NCBI GenBank assembly: GCA_045579085.1 | Contig: JAZNLO010000028.1 | Coordinates: 1-60,790, forward strand | Direction: 5' to 3' | Length of the DNA: 60,790 nt | From: RGIG2206 sp045579085 | GTDB lineage: Bacteria > Bacillota > Clostridia > Oscillospirales > Acutalibacteraceae | Shown: positions 43,230-51,583 of the stretch, in pieces | Layout: each line of letters opens with the position of its first letter | Position numbering within the stretch: position 1 is the stretch's first letter | Made by a program: the position numbers and the translations under genes | The notes under the pieces: model-generated | Seen by the model: only the letters and a program-made list of their open reading frames with translations | Database searches by the model: none | Told to the model about the DNA's origin: nothing

Positions 43230-43745
43230 ATGAGAATAAGAGAAGCAACATATTCGGATATAGATGCGATTGCCGCACTTTACGACGATGCACGTCAGGC
43301 GCTCAAAAGCGCAGGCGTTGACCAATGGCAAAAGGGCGGTCCGAATTTAGACACAGCCTTCGCCGACGTAGAAGACGGCATCTGCTATGTTGTAACCGAT
43401 GCTGAGGGCTTGGTTGCGGTTTTCATTTGCGACTTCTCAGGCGAGCCTGCATATCTCAGCATTCTCGACGGTGAATGGCTCTCAAACAGCGAATATGCCG
43501 CCTTGCATCGCATAGCTGTGTCAAGCCGCCACAAAGGTCGCGGCGTAGGCAGCGAGATTATCGCATTTATTGCCGGCAGATGCAACGAAAACGGCGTAAA
43601 CAGCATCCGCTGTGACACGCACCGAGATAACAAACCGATGCAGCGTTTGCTTGAAAAAAATGGATTTGTGCGCTGCGGAAAAGTTTATTACTGGGATTGC
43701 GGCGAAAGAATCGCTTTTGAAAAAATTTTAGACGAATCAGTATAA
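43230..43745 (+). CDS. GNAT-family N-acetyltransferase
   Basis: 171 residues. RIREATYSDIDAIAALYD start, acetyl-CoA loop around SSRHKGRGVGSEII, and RCDTHRDNKPMQRLLEKNGFVRCG at the end are GNAT motifs. Substrate unknown. AAGGAGGTG precedes the ATG. Immediately followed by a gene for a 40-residue Asn/Gln-rich protein. Confidence 0.88.
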   Translation: MRIREATYSDIDAIAALYDDARQALKSAGVDQWQKGGPNLDTAFADVEDGICYVVTDAEGLVAVFICDFSGEPAYLSILDGEWLSNSEYAALHRIAVSSRHKGRGVGSEIIAFIAGRCNENGVNSIRCDTHRDNKPMQRLLEKNGFVRCGKVYYWDCGERIAFEKILDESV

Positions 43746-43802
43746 CGTTGGTTTTACGGCAAATACTATTATCACTGCAACAGAAAGTGTGGTGAATAAA
43801 CA

Positions 43803-43925
43803 ATGGAAAACCGTAACAATCAGCAGAACAAGCAAAACAACCAGAACAATCAGAATAAGCAGAATAATCAGAACAACCAGAACAAGCAAAACAACCAGAA
43901 TAACCAGAACAATCAAAACAGATAA
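43803..43925 (+). CDS. 40-residue Asn/Gln-rich small protein
   Basis: ATG 43803 to TAA 43925, 40 residues built almost only of Asn, Gln and Lys in a repeating NQN(K)QN pattern, starting MENRNNQQNKQ and ending NNQNR. GGTGA sits seven bases upstream and a strong terminator follows at 43951, so it looks like a real short gene. Codons alternate AAC/AAT and CAG/CAA, so selection acts on the residues, not just on DNA repeat. Asn/Gln-rich short proteins occur among spore proteins of Bacillota; that role is a guess. Confidence 0.7.
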   Translation: MENRNNQQNKQNNQNNQNKQNNQNNQNKQNNQNNQNNQNR

Positions 43926-43950
43926 TAAAGTAACAACTAAAAGTTACCAA

Positions 43951-43988
43951 AAAGAGAGCTGCAGAGGTTTCTGCCGCTCTCTTTTTTT
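43951..43988 (+). terminator. Terminator after the Asn/Gln-rich gene
   Basis: AAAGAGAGCTGCAG pairs with CTGCCGCTCTCTTT, then T-run. Confidence 0.9.
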
Positions 43989-44002
43989 ACATTTTTAACT
44001 TA

Positions 44003-44851
44003 TTAAAACGGGGTGAAGCCCTCTCCGAGAATATCTGTTGTGGAGGTCATAACCAAAAATGCGTGCCCGTCTGCATTCCTGACAGCTTTTTTAAGCTTTG
44101 CAGCCTCGTTAAGCCTTATAGCGCACACAATAACACTGCACTCGTTACCGCCGTAACCGCCTAAGGCGCGTATATTTGTTGCGCCGCGCCCTACGAACGA
44201 AAACAGCTCGCTTATAACCTCGTCAGGCCGCCGCGTTACAATCAGCGCCAACCTACCTCTGTCGGCGCCGTAGACTATGCCATCTATGGTTTTCGACGCA
44301 ACAAACAGCGCAACCACTGTGTAAAGTGCAGTTTCAATGTCTGCATATGCTATTGCTGTTGCCGCCACCACAAAAAAGTCGAAAACCAGTATCACTCTGC
44401 CCACCGACATAAGCGGTGATTTTAACGATATAATTTTGGCTACTATGTCAAAACCGCCTGTTGAGCCGCCCCTTAGAAAAACTATCGCCAGGCCTGCACC
44501 GCTCAGAAGTCCGCCATACAAAGCGGCTAAGAATCTATCGCCCGTGTAGCTTGGCACAAAAACCTCCGATATATCAATAAATACAGACAGCAGCACAGTC
44601 GCTACCACCGTTTTGGTCAAAAACTTTACGCCGAGCTGCTTTGCTCCCCACACAAAAAGCGGCACATTCAGTATCAGCGTAACCGCGCCGATTGGTGTAC
44701 CGATGAGATAATTTAAAATCGTGGCAACACCTGTTAATCCGCCCGGTGAAATGTGATTAGGCACCAAAAACACGGTTGTTGAAATCGAATACAACCCCGC
44801 TCCGACTGCAATAAGCAGGTAATCCAAGCACAGCTCTGCGGCTTTCTTCAT
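44003..44851 (-). CDS. YitT-family membrane protein
   Basis: 282 residues. About five N-terminal membrane helices (HISPGGLTGVATILNYL, FLRGGSTGGFDIVAKII are the family marks), then a cytosolic DUF2179 domain with TRRPDEVI and ALGGYGGNECSVIVC. Transport function is suspected but unproven. ATG 44851 has AAGGGTGAG five bases upstream (a GTG precedes it in frame). Divergent from the metal-efflux operon. Confidence 0.88.
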   Translation of the reverse strand: MKKAAELCLDYLLIAVGAGLYSISTTVFLVPNHISPGGLTGVATILNYLIGTPIGAVTLILNVPLFVWGAKQLGVKFLTKTVVATVLLSVFIDISEVFVPSYTGDRFLAALYGGLLSGAGLAIVFLRGGSTGGFDIVAKIISLKSPLMSVGRVILVFDFFVVAATAIAYADIETALYTVVALFVASKTIDGIVYGADRGRLALIVTRRPDEVISELFSFVGRGATNIRALGGYGGNECSVIVCAIRLNEAAKLKKAVRNADGHAFLVMTSTTDILGEGFTPF

Positions 44852-44912
44852 CACGACTCACCCTTTCGTTATTAAAGTGTACCCGCAACGAATACTTAAT
44901 ATGAATTTTGTG

Positions 44913-44940
44913 TTGACAATTCATGCCAATGGGGTATAAT
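44913..44940 (+). promoter_or_regulatory. Promoter of arsR-HMA-ATPase operon
   Basis: TTGACA (44913-44918), 16-base spacer, TATAAT (44935-44940): consensus hexamers. Confidence 0.85.
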
Positions 44941-44969
44941 AACGTATGAACGATTGTTCATACGTTATT
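44938..44969. promoter_or_regulatory. ArsR/SmtB operator, perfect 14-base palindrome
   Basis: AATAACGTATGAAC, spacer GATT, GTTCATACGTTATT. It overlaps the -10 and the start site, so bound repressor would block transcription. The ATGAAC/GTTCAT core resembles known metal-sensor operators of this family. Confidence 0.85.
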
Positions 44970-44986
44970 ATGATGAGGTGACTGCT

Positions 44987-45343
44987 ATGCTGCCGATTAC
45001 ACCGAAATGCGAATTTTTGCACGCTCACACAGAGCAAATAGACAAGGTTAAGGCTGCTATGCCTGAGGACTCTCTGCTTTTTGAACTGGCGGAGCTGTAC
45101 AAGGTGTTTGGCGACTCAACCAGAATAAAAATTCTCTATGTTCTGTTTGAAGCCGAAATGTGCGTTTGCGACATTGCTCAGCTGCTGAATATGACACAGT
45201 CGGCGATATCGCATCAGCTTCGTGTGCTTAAGCAATCTAAACTGGTAAACTATCGTAAAGACGGCAAAACCGTTTTCTATTTCCTTGCCGATGACCACGT
45301 CCGAACGATTATCGGTCAAGGACTCGACCATTTGTGCGAATAA
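44987..45343 (+). CDS. ArsR/SmtB-family metal-responsive repressor
   Basis: 118 residues. Winged HTH with VFGDSTRIKILYVLF, MCVCDIAQLLNMTQSAISHQL and KDGKTVFYFLADDHV. The CVCD motif in helix alpha-3 is the metal site of CadC/ArsR-type sensors, and an N-terminal Cys (PKCEFLHAH) could add a ligand as in CadC. It is expected to release DNA upon Cd/Zn/Pb binding. ATG 44987 has GAGGTGA upstream. First gene of the efflux operon. Confidence 0.92.
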   Translation: MLPITPKCEFLHAHTEQIDKVKAAMPEDSLLFELAELYKVFGDSTRIKILYVLFEAEMCVCDIAQLLNMTQSAISHQLRVLKQSKLVNYRKDGKTVFYFLADDHVRTIIGQGLDHLCE

Positions 45344-45355
45344 GAGGTGCCTAAA

Positions 45356-45577
45356 ATGACAAAAACGTTTAAACTTTTAAACCTTGACTGCGCTCACTGC
45401 GCTGCCAAGATGGAAGCTGCCATAAAAAAGCTCGACAACGTAAACGATGCAAGAATCAGCTTTTTAACCCAAAAGCTCACACTCGATGCCGATGACCAGA
45501 GCTTTGACGAAGTGGTTGAAAAAGCGGCAGCTTGCTGTAAAAAAATCGAGCCCGACTGCGTGGTTGTTGTAAAATGA
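45356..45577 (+). CDS. Stand-alone heavy-metal-associated (HMA) domain protein
   Basis: 73 residues. A ferredoxin-like HMA fold with the metal-binding pair in LDCAHCAAKME, plus an unusual extra ACC near residue 62. In most P1B pumps this domain is fused to the ATPase; here it is separate and the next gene lacks it, so it likely acts as the detached metal-binding domain or chaperone. ATG 45356 (GAGGTG upstream). It overlaps the ATPase gene by four bases (ATGA). Confidence 0.9.
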   Translation: MTKTFKLLNLDCAHCAAKMEAAIKKLDNVNDARISFLTQKLTLDADDQSFDEVVEKAAACCKKIEPDCVVVVK

Positions 45578-47436
45578 CAAAAAGGCAAAGCAAACTGCTA
45601 AAACGCATAATTATATCCGCCGCATTACTGGCGGCGGTCTTCGCAGTTGACACCCTTTGGCTCAACCGCATCAGCACATTTGCTTCGCTAACCGCCTATC
45701 TTATCCCTTACATTATAATAGGGTACGATATTCTGCGAAAGTCCGTGCTTAACATTATAAACGGCAACGTGTTTGACGAAAATCTGCTTATGACGGTTGC
45801 AACTCTCGGCGCGCTGTCAATCGGTTTTCTGCCAAGCTCTGAGGCGCAGTTTGTGGAAGCAGTATTTGTGATGCTGTTTTATCAGGTTGGCGAGCTGTTC
45901 CAAAGCATCGCCGTTGAAAAGAGTCGACGCTCTATCTCGGAACTGATGAAGCTGTGTCCTGATACGGCGCTTGTGTGGCGAAACGGCAAATATGTTGAAG
46001 TAGAGCCCGACGAAATTTGCGTGGGCGAACTGATTTTAGTCAATCCCGGTGACAAAATCGCACTCGACGGCAAGGTTATAAGCGGCAAATCCACGCTAAA
46101 CACAGCCGCTTTGACAGGCGAGGCTTTGCCGCGCGAGGTCACAGTGGGCGACGCTGTGCTGAGCGGCTGCATAAATATGAGCGGCGTGCTCACAATCGAG
46201 GTTGCAAAGCCGTTTGAAGAATCTACTGTTTCAAAAATACTTGCGCTCGTTGAAGACGCAACCGAGAAAAAAGCCAAAACCGAAAACTTCCTCACCAAGT
46301 TTGCTCGGTGGTACACGCCGCTTGTTGTTATTGCGGCTACAGCGCTTGCAATCATAATCCCTCTTTTCGTAGGCGACTTTTTAAAATGGCTTTCCCGTGC
46401 GCTGACGTTTTTGATAGTTTCTTGTCCCTGTGCGCTTGTTGTATCGGTGCCGCTATCCTTTTTCAGCGGAATCGGGCGCGCATCAAAAACCGGCATACTG
46501 ATAAAGGGCTCAAACTATATTGAGGCTCTGGCTAAGGTTGAAACAGCTGTTTTTGACAAGACGGGCACGCTTACAAAGGGCGAATTCACAATAACCGACA
46601 TCGTGCCTGAGAAAAACTTTTCTGCTGAGCGCTTGCTTGAGCTTGCCGCTACAGCAGAGCGTCACTCTAATCACCCGATTGCCCTTTCGCTCAATGGAAT
46701 GTGCTCCGCATCAGATTCGCTTGAGGTTTGCGATGTTACTGAAATTGCAGGTTGCGGCGTAAGCGCAAGCGTTGACGGTCTTAGCGTTAAGGTTGGAAAC
46801 AGCAACATTTTAGGCTCAGAGGTTAAGCAAAGCGAATCGGGTGTGACGGTGTATGTAACAGTCAACGAGCAATATGCAGGCAAAATTGTGCTCAGCGACA
46901 CTCTAAAACCCGAGTCGCTCCGACTTGTTGAACGTCTTAAGCTGTGCGGCGTAAAACGCACAGTAATGCTGACGGGCGACAGGCTCCGCTCGGCAAAGGC
47001 TGTGGCGGATGCTCTCGGCATAGGTGAATTTGAGTGCGAGCTCCTACCCGCCGACAAGGTTGAACGGGTAGAATCGCTGATGAGTCAGCTCTCAAAAAAA
47101 GGCACGCTCTGCTTTGTTGGCGACGGCATAAATGATGCGCCCGTGCTCACGCGCGCCGATATTGGAGTTACAATGGGTGCGCTCGGCTCAGATGCCGCAA
47201 TCGAGGCGGGCGACATAGTCATAATGAACGACGACCCGTTAAAGCTTGTTGACGCAATTAAGCTCTCCAGAAAAACAATGTCAATCGTAAAAGAAAACAT
47301 CTGGTTTGCGCTTTCAATTAAGCTCATCACCTTGCTCCTTTGCGCATTTGGCGTAACAGCAATGTGGATGGCGGTGTTTGCCGACGTCGGCGTACTGATT
47401 TTAGCAATACTAAACGCAACAAGAGCATATATATAA
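45574..47436 (+). CDS. P1B-type heavy-metal ATPase (Zn/Cd/Pb exporter type)
   Basis: 620 residues. TGEALP actuator loop at about 181, membrane metal site CPC (284-286) in VSCPCALVVSVPLSFFSGIG, phosphorylated Asp328 in DKTGTLTKG, SNHPI in the nucleotide domain, and GDGINDAPVL near the end. CPC with this downstream sequence fits the Zn/Cd/Pb class, and the ArsR neighbour agrees. There is no N-terminal metal-binding domain; a separate HMA gene precedes it. A strong terminator follows. Confidence 0.93.
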   Translation: MTKRQSKLLKRIIISAALLAAVFAVDTLWLNRISTFASLTAYLIPYIIIGYDILRKSVLNIINGNVFDENLLMTVATLGALSIGFLPSSEAQFVEAVFVMLFYQVGELFQSIAVEKSRRSISELMKLCPDTALVWRNGKYVEVEPDEICVGELILVNPGDKIALDGKVISGKSTLNTAALTGEALPREVTVGDAVLSGCINMSGVLTIEVAKPFEESTVSKILALVEDATEKKAKTENFLTKFARWYTPLVVIAATALAIIIPLFVGDFLKWLSRALTFLIVSCPCALVVSVPLSFFSGIGRASKTGILIKGSNYIEALAKVETAVFDKTGTLTKGEFTITDIVPEKNFSAERLLELAATAERHSNHPIALSLNGMCSASDSLEVCDVTEIAGCGVSASVDGLSVKVGNSNILGSEVKQSESGVTVYVTVNEQYAGKIVLSDTLKPESLRLVERLKLCGVKRTVMLTGDRLRSAKAVADALGIGEFECELLPADKVERVESLMSQLSKKGTLCFVGDGINDAPVLTRADIGVTMGALGSDAAIEAGDIVIMNDDPLKLVDAIKLSRKTMSIVKENIWFALSIKLITLLLCAFGVTAMWMAVFADVGVLILAILNATRAYI

Positions 47437-47450
47437 TATATATAATGTAA

Positions 47451-47490
47451 GGAAGCGGGCATGGCGGCTTAACGCTATGCCTGCTTCCTT
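47451..47490 (+). terminator. Terminator of metal-efflux operon
   Basis: GGAAGCGGGCAT pairs with ATGCCTGCTTCC (47451-47488). Confidence 0.85.
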
Positions 47491-47881
47491 ATTGCTATAA
47501 CCGCTATAAATGGCGGTAATCTATGGAATTCTTAAAAATATATAAAAATTTTTCAAAGATTTTGCGTATATTATTTTCTTATTTAGAAAAATAAAACCCA
47601 GTTTTTACCAATACCAGTTCGAAAACCCCGATTTTTTCCAAAAATCTTACACATTTTATTAAAAAATATCGCTCTCAAAACCTCGCAAATCCAGTAACCA
47701 CGCGGTTTTCCGCGTTTTGTGAAGCACATTCACAAAAATCTGTTGATTTGCACAACTTTTACTAAACATAACTTTTTTAACCCTCAAATCACCGCTATTT
47801 TTCGTCTTTTCAAAAGCGAATGCGGTCAAAATTTTGTTTTTTCGTTGTAGATTTTGCACAAAACCTTGCCTCAAAAACTGC
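47491..47881. other. AT-rich intergenic region, no gene seen
   Basis: About 390 bases with only small hairpins (for example ACGCGG/CCGCGT near 47701-47716). A long minus-strand frame here has no ribosome site or family features and runs through the promoter of the next gene, so it is not called. Confidence 0.45.
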
Positions 47882-47910
47882 TTGACACTGGCAAAAAACT
47901 TGAATATAAT
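47882..47910 (+). promoter_or_regulatory. Promoter of 3D-domain protein gene
   Basis: TTGACA (47882-47887), 17-base spacer, TATAAT (47905-47910): full consensus. The short leader holds an ATATGG/CCATAT repeat at 47933-47950. Confidence 0.85.
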
Positions 47911-47971
47911 CCCAATTACCGAAGTAAAATAGATATGGTAGAAGCCATATTGATTTATCAAGGAGATTTTT

Positions 47972-49078
47972 ATGATTACATTCAAACATCTCTCGAAAGG
48001 GTTGCGCAAGATAAGCAAACAGCTTATTCTTCTTTCGGTTATGACCGCTGTGCTTCTTTCGAGCGTCGCATTCCTCGATGTGTCCACTAAGGCCGTATCG
48101 ATATATGACGGAAATGATGTAACAACAATTTACACACTCAGCGACGATGCAGACGAAATTCTTACTCAGGCAGGCGTTGCACTTAAGAAGAACGACAAGT
48201 ACACCTTCTCAGGCTTTGAGGACGGAAACGGCAGCATCAAAGTTATGCGCGCGTTCAACGTTACCGTTACTGCTGACTCAAACACCTACAAGCTGAGCAT
48301 CACAGGCGGAGACGTTGCTGATGCAATCGAAAAGTCAGGCATTGAGCTCGGCAGCGACGATATCGTAAACCTGCCTCTTACTCAGGCTCTTTCCAAAGAC
48401 ATGGAAATCGTTGTAAACAGAGTAAGCTATGTAAATGAGGCAAAAGAGGTTTCTATCCCTTATGCAACAAAGGTTGTTTACTCCTCCTCTCTTAAAAAAG
48501 GAGCAACCAAGCTTAAAAACGGCAAAAACGGTCTTAAAACCGTAACATACCAATACAAGCTGGTTGACGGAGCAATCGTTGATACGCAGATTGTTGACGA
48601 AACCATCACGCTTGAGCCTGTCAGCGCAGTAAAAACCGTTGGCACCAAGGTGACCGCCACCTCTGCTTCAACCAATGCGGCTGCCACTGCAGCAAACAGT
48701 TATATCGCAAACAAGTCTAAATACGTTTCCACCCTCACCCCGTCAACAGACATTGCTCTTGATTCAAACGGTGTGCCGGTGAGCTACAAAAATAAAATCA
48801 CAGGTCTTGCCTCTGCATACACCTGGACAGGTAACAAAACCGCCACAGGCAAAACCCCTCAGCCCGGATATATCGCTGTAAACACAAAGATTATCCCCCT
48901 CCACACAAAGCTCTTTATCCGCTCAACAGACGGCAGATATTGGTATGGCTACGCTGTTGCTGAGGATACGGGCGGCTTCGCAAAAACCACCAACCGAGTT
49001 GTTGACCTGTATTTCAGCACTCGTTCACAGTGCGTAAACTTCGGTGTAAGGAACGTTGAGATTTACGTTCTTGGCTAA
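47972..49078 (+). CDS. Secreted wall protein: DUF348, G5-like and 3D domains (YabE-like)
   Basis: 368 residues. N-terminal membrane/signal segment (about 17-42), two ubiquitin-like DUF348 units (YDGNDVTTIYTLSDDADEIL and TADSNTYKLSITGGDV), a G5-like domain (about 155-215), a Thr/Ala/Ser linker and a C-terminal 3D domain with the catalytic-type acids in YAVAEDTGGFAK and RVVDLYF. Resembles YabE and stationary-phase lytic proteins that cleave peptidoglycan. AAGGAG precedes the ATG. Monocistronic with own promoter and terminator. Confidence 0.9.
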   Translation: MITFKHLSKGLRKISKQLILLSVMTAVLLSSVAFLDVSTKAVSIYDGNDVTTIYTLSDDADEILTQAGVALKKNDKYTFSGFEDGNGSIKVMRAFNVTVTADSNTYKLSITGGDVADAIEKSGIELGSDDIVNLPLTQALSKDMEIVVNRVSYVNEAKEVSIPYATKVVYSSSLKKGATKLKNGKNGLKTVTYQYKLVDGAIVDTQIVDETITLEPVSAVKTVGTKVTATSASTNAAATAANSYIANKSKYVSTLTPSTDIALDSNGVPVSYKNKITGLASAYTWTGNKTATGKTPQPGYIAVNTKIIPLHTKLFIRSTDGRYWYGYAVAEDTGGFAKTTNRVVDLYFSTRSQCVNFGVRNVEIYVLG

Positions 49079-49089
49079 GAATAACAAAT

Positions 49090-49128
49090 AAAACGGTGTT
49101 GCGCCCGTATGGGCACAACACCGTTTTA
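49090..49128. terminator. Bidirectional terminator after 3D-domain gene
   Basis: AAACGGTGTTGCGCCC pairs with GGGCACAACACCGTTT; also closes the leftward aspS unit. Confidence 0.9.
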
Positions 49129-49130
49129 TT

Positions 49131-49796
49131 TTACTCGTAATGCTCTATGCGATAGTTATCGGTGCGCAGCATCTCAACAAGGTCTTCGTTCGTTTTAACG
49201 TCCATATCAGTTACAACAGCAACTGTGCCGTACTGACCTGTTTCGTGACTGTCTGACCCGCCGATTCTATGAAGCTTGAATTTGTCAGCCCACAAAGCCG
49301 CAATATCATTTCTGGAATCGTGCTTAACCGCTCCGTTTAACACCTCTATACCGAAAAGGTGATTCGGGTTGACTATCCTCGTGCCTGTGCGGAACGGATG
49401 CGCCTGATAAAGCAACGCTCCGTTTTCTCTGCACAGCTGAGCAAACTCAGGGATTTTAAGGTTAAAAACCTCAGGATATCGGTCTGTGATGAACTTGTTA
49501 TCACCGTAAACTAAAAAATCACCAGTCCAGTCACGGTCTGTAAACTCCATACCGAAAAACACACGCATACCGTATTTTTCGCCCTCTTTAGCGGCAATCT
49601 TATACGCATTGATAAACTTCTCGGGCGAGTACGGAGTATTGTCCGGCTCGGGAGTTTTGGAATAGTAGTAGGGGAAGTGGTTAGTGATTACAACCGCATC
49701 ATAACCCTTAGACTTAAGCTCTTTCATAACCTCAGCCGCCGACCACTGACCGCATCTGCTACCCTCAGAGGTGTGACAGTGAAGCTCAATCTTCAT
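49131..49796 (-). CDS. PHP-domain phosphoesterase
   Basis: 221 residues. Metal-binding motifs ELHCHTSEGS, VITNHFPYYY, FFGMEFTDRD, YQAHPFR and GGSDSHE are in PHP order. Related enzymes hydrolyse nucleotide or histidinol phosphates. Start at ATG 49796 overlaps the aspS end by 11 bases, so it is translated with aspS. Substrate unknown. Confidence 0.88.
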   Translation of the reverse strand: MKIELHCHTSEGSRCGQWSAAEVMKELKSKGYDAVVITNHFPYYYSKTPEPDNTPYSPEKFINAYKIAAKEGEKYGMRVFFGMEFTDRDWTGDFLVYGDNKFITDRYPEVFNLKIPEFAQLCRENGALLYQAHPFRTGTRIVNPNHLFGIEVLNGAVKHDSRNDIAALWADKFKLHRIGGSDSHETGQYGTVAVVTDMDVKTNEDLVEMLRTDNYRIEHYE

Positions 49797-51582
49797 CTTT
49801 CTTCTCCTCCACAGCTATACCTAAATCATCAAGCTGCAGCTTGTCAACAGGACTGGGCGCTCCGCTCATAAGCTCGCTTGTGGTGGCAACCTTCGGGAAC
49901 GCAATTACGTCACGAATGCTGTCTGAGCCAGTCATAATCATACACAGCCTGTCAAGGCCTATGCCCATACCACCATGCGGCGGTGCGCCGTACTTATAAG
50001 CGTTGGTAAGGAAGCCAAACTTGAGCTCTGCCTCCTCGTCGCTAAGCCCGAGCGCTTTAAACATTCTGCGCTGAAGCTGAGGGTCGGTTATTCTGATGGA
50101 GCCGCTCGACAGCTCAACGCCGTTTAATACGAGGTCATAAGCGTCGGCAAACACCTTTTCAGGCTCGCTGTCTAAATACGGCAAGCACTCCTTAAGCGGA
50201 GAGGTGAACGGGTGATGCATAGCATCCCAACCGCCTGTTTCCTCGTTGTACTCAAAAAACGGAAACTCAGTAATCCAAGTAAAGTTGTACTTATCGGGAA
50301 TAATTTGAAGCTTCTTCGCCATTGTAAGACGCAACGCTCCGAGCACTGAAAGCGCAATCTTTTTGCGGTCTGCAACAAAAATGATAACGTCGCCCTTTTC
50401 GGCTCCCATACGCTCATATATTGCGCTCATTTGCTCAGCAGTCATAAACTTTGCAAACGAGCAGGTTGGCTCGTCATCTACCCAGCGAACAAACGCCAAG
50501 CCCTTTGCGCCTATGCCTTTTGCCTCTTCGGTGAGCTTGTCAATCTCCTTGCGAGTATAAACCTGAGCGGCGTTCTTGGCGTTTATAGCCTTAACTGCGC
50601 CGCCGTTTTTAACTGTATCAGCAAAAACTCCAAAGCCGCAATCCGCCACGATATCAGATAAATCTACAAGCTTCATATCAAATCGTGTATCGGGCTTGTC
50701 TGTGCCGTACTGGTTTATGGCATCCGTATAGGTCATTCTCGGCAGCGGTGTGGGGATATCAACATCAAGCACTTCTTTGAACAGGCGCTTTATGAAGCCC
50801 TCTGCAATTGCGAAAATATCCTCACGCTCAACAAACGACATCTCAAGGTCAATCTGTGTAAACTCAGGCTGACGGTCAGCGCGCAAGTCCTCATCTCTGT
50901 AACAACGGGCAAGCTGCATATATCTGTCAACACCCGCAAGCATTAAAAGCTGCTTATACATCTGCGGCGACTGCGGCAAGGCAAAAAAGCTGCCCTTGTG
51001 TATGCGTGACGGAACAAGATAGTCACGTGCGCCCTCAGGCGTGGACTTGATGAGAGTTGGTGTTTCGATTTCAAGGAAGCCTGTTTCGTCAAAATAGTCA
51101 CGTGCCACCTTAGCCACCTTATGACGCATCAAGAGATTGCGCTGCAGGGTAGGACGGCGAAGGTCCAAGTATCTGTATTTCAAACGCAGCTCCTCTTTTG
51201 TATCAGAGCTGTCTAAAATTTCGAACGGGGTAGTGTCTGCAACCGAGAGCACGTTCAGCTTTTCAACAAAAATTTCCACTTCACCGGTGGGAATCTCTTT
51301 ATTTATGCTTGAACGCAGTCTGACTGTACCCTTTGCTATAACAACAAACTCCGAACGAAGCTGAAACGCTTTATCAAAAATCTCTCTGTCTGTTTTATCG
51401 TCAAATGCAAGCTGAACTATACCGGTGCGGTCACGCAGGTCGCAGAATATGAGCTGACCTAAGTCACGCTGACGCTGAATCCAACCGCAAACAGTAACCT
51501 CTTTGCCCTCGTCTGCTCTTGTAAACGTTCCGCAGAACCTATCACGGCGAAGCTCGCCCATTTTTTCAACTGTAAGAGCCAT
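49786..51582 (-). CDS. aspS: Aspartyl-tRNA synthetase
   Basis: 598 residues, bacterial type with OB-fold (GWIQRQRDLGQLIFCDLRD), motif 2 (FTQIDLEMSF region with RCYRDEDLRADRQPEF), the GAD insertion, and motif 3 (GMGIGLDRLCM). Follows hisS by one base, shares its T-box leader. AGAGGGAG precedes the ATG. Confidence 0.97.
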   Translation of the reverse strand: MALTVEKMGELRRDRFCGTFTRADEGKEVTVCGWIQRQRDLGQLIFCDLRDRTGIVQLAFDDKTDREIFDKAFQLRSEFVVIAKGTVRLRSSINKEIPTGEVEIFVEKLNVLSVADTTPFEILDSSDTKEELRLKYRYLDLRRPTLQRNLLMRHKVAKVARDYFDETGFLEIETPTLIKSTPEGARDYLVPSRIHKGSFFALPQSPQMYKQLLMLAGVDRYMQLARCYRDEDLRADRQPEFTQIDLEMSFVEREDIFAIAEGFIKRLFKEVLDVDIPTPLPRMTYTDAINQYGTDKPDTRFDMKLVDLSDIVADCGFGVFADTVKNGGAVKAINAKNAAQVYTRKEIDKLTEEAKGIGAKGLAFVRWVDDEPTCSFAKFMTAEQMSAIYERMGAEKGDVIIFVADRKKIALSVLGALRLTMAKKLQIIPDKYNFTWITEFPFFEYNEETGGWDAMHHPFTSPLKECLPYLDSEPEKVFADAYDLVLNGVELSSGSIRITDPQLQRRMFKALGLSDEEAELKFGFLTNAYKYGAPPHGGMGIGLDRLCMIMTGSDSIRDVIAFPKVATTSELMSGAPSPVDKLQLDDLGIAVEEKKDED

Positions 51583-51583
51583 A

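Noticed and set aside
43789..43998. Arg/Thr-rich frame overlapping the Asn/Gln-rich gene
   Set aside because: It is the out-of-frame reading of the AAC/CAG repeat, runs through the terminator, and lacks a ribosome site.
47659..48087. Long minus-strand frame (about 140 codons) antisense to the 3D-protein start
   Set aside because: No ribosome site, no recognisable domain, and it runs across the promoter and coding start of the real gene.
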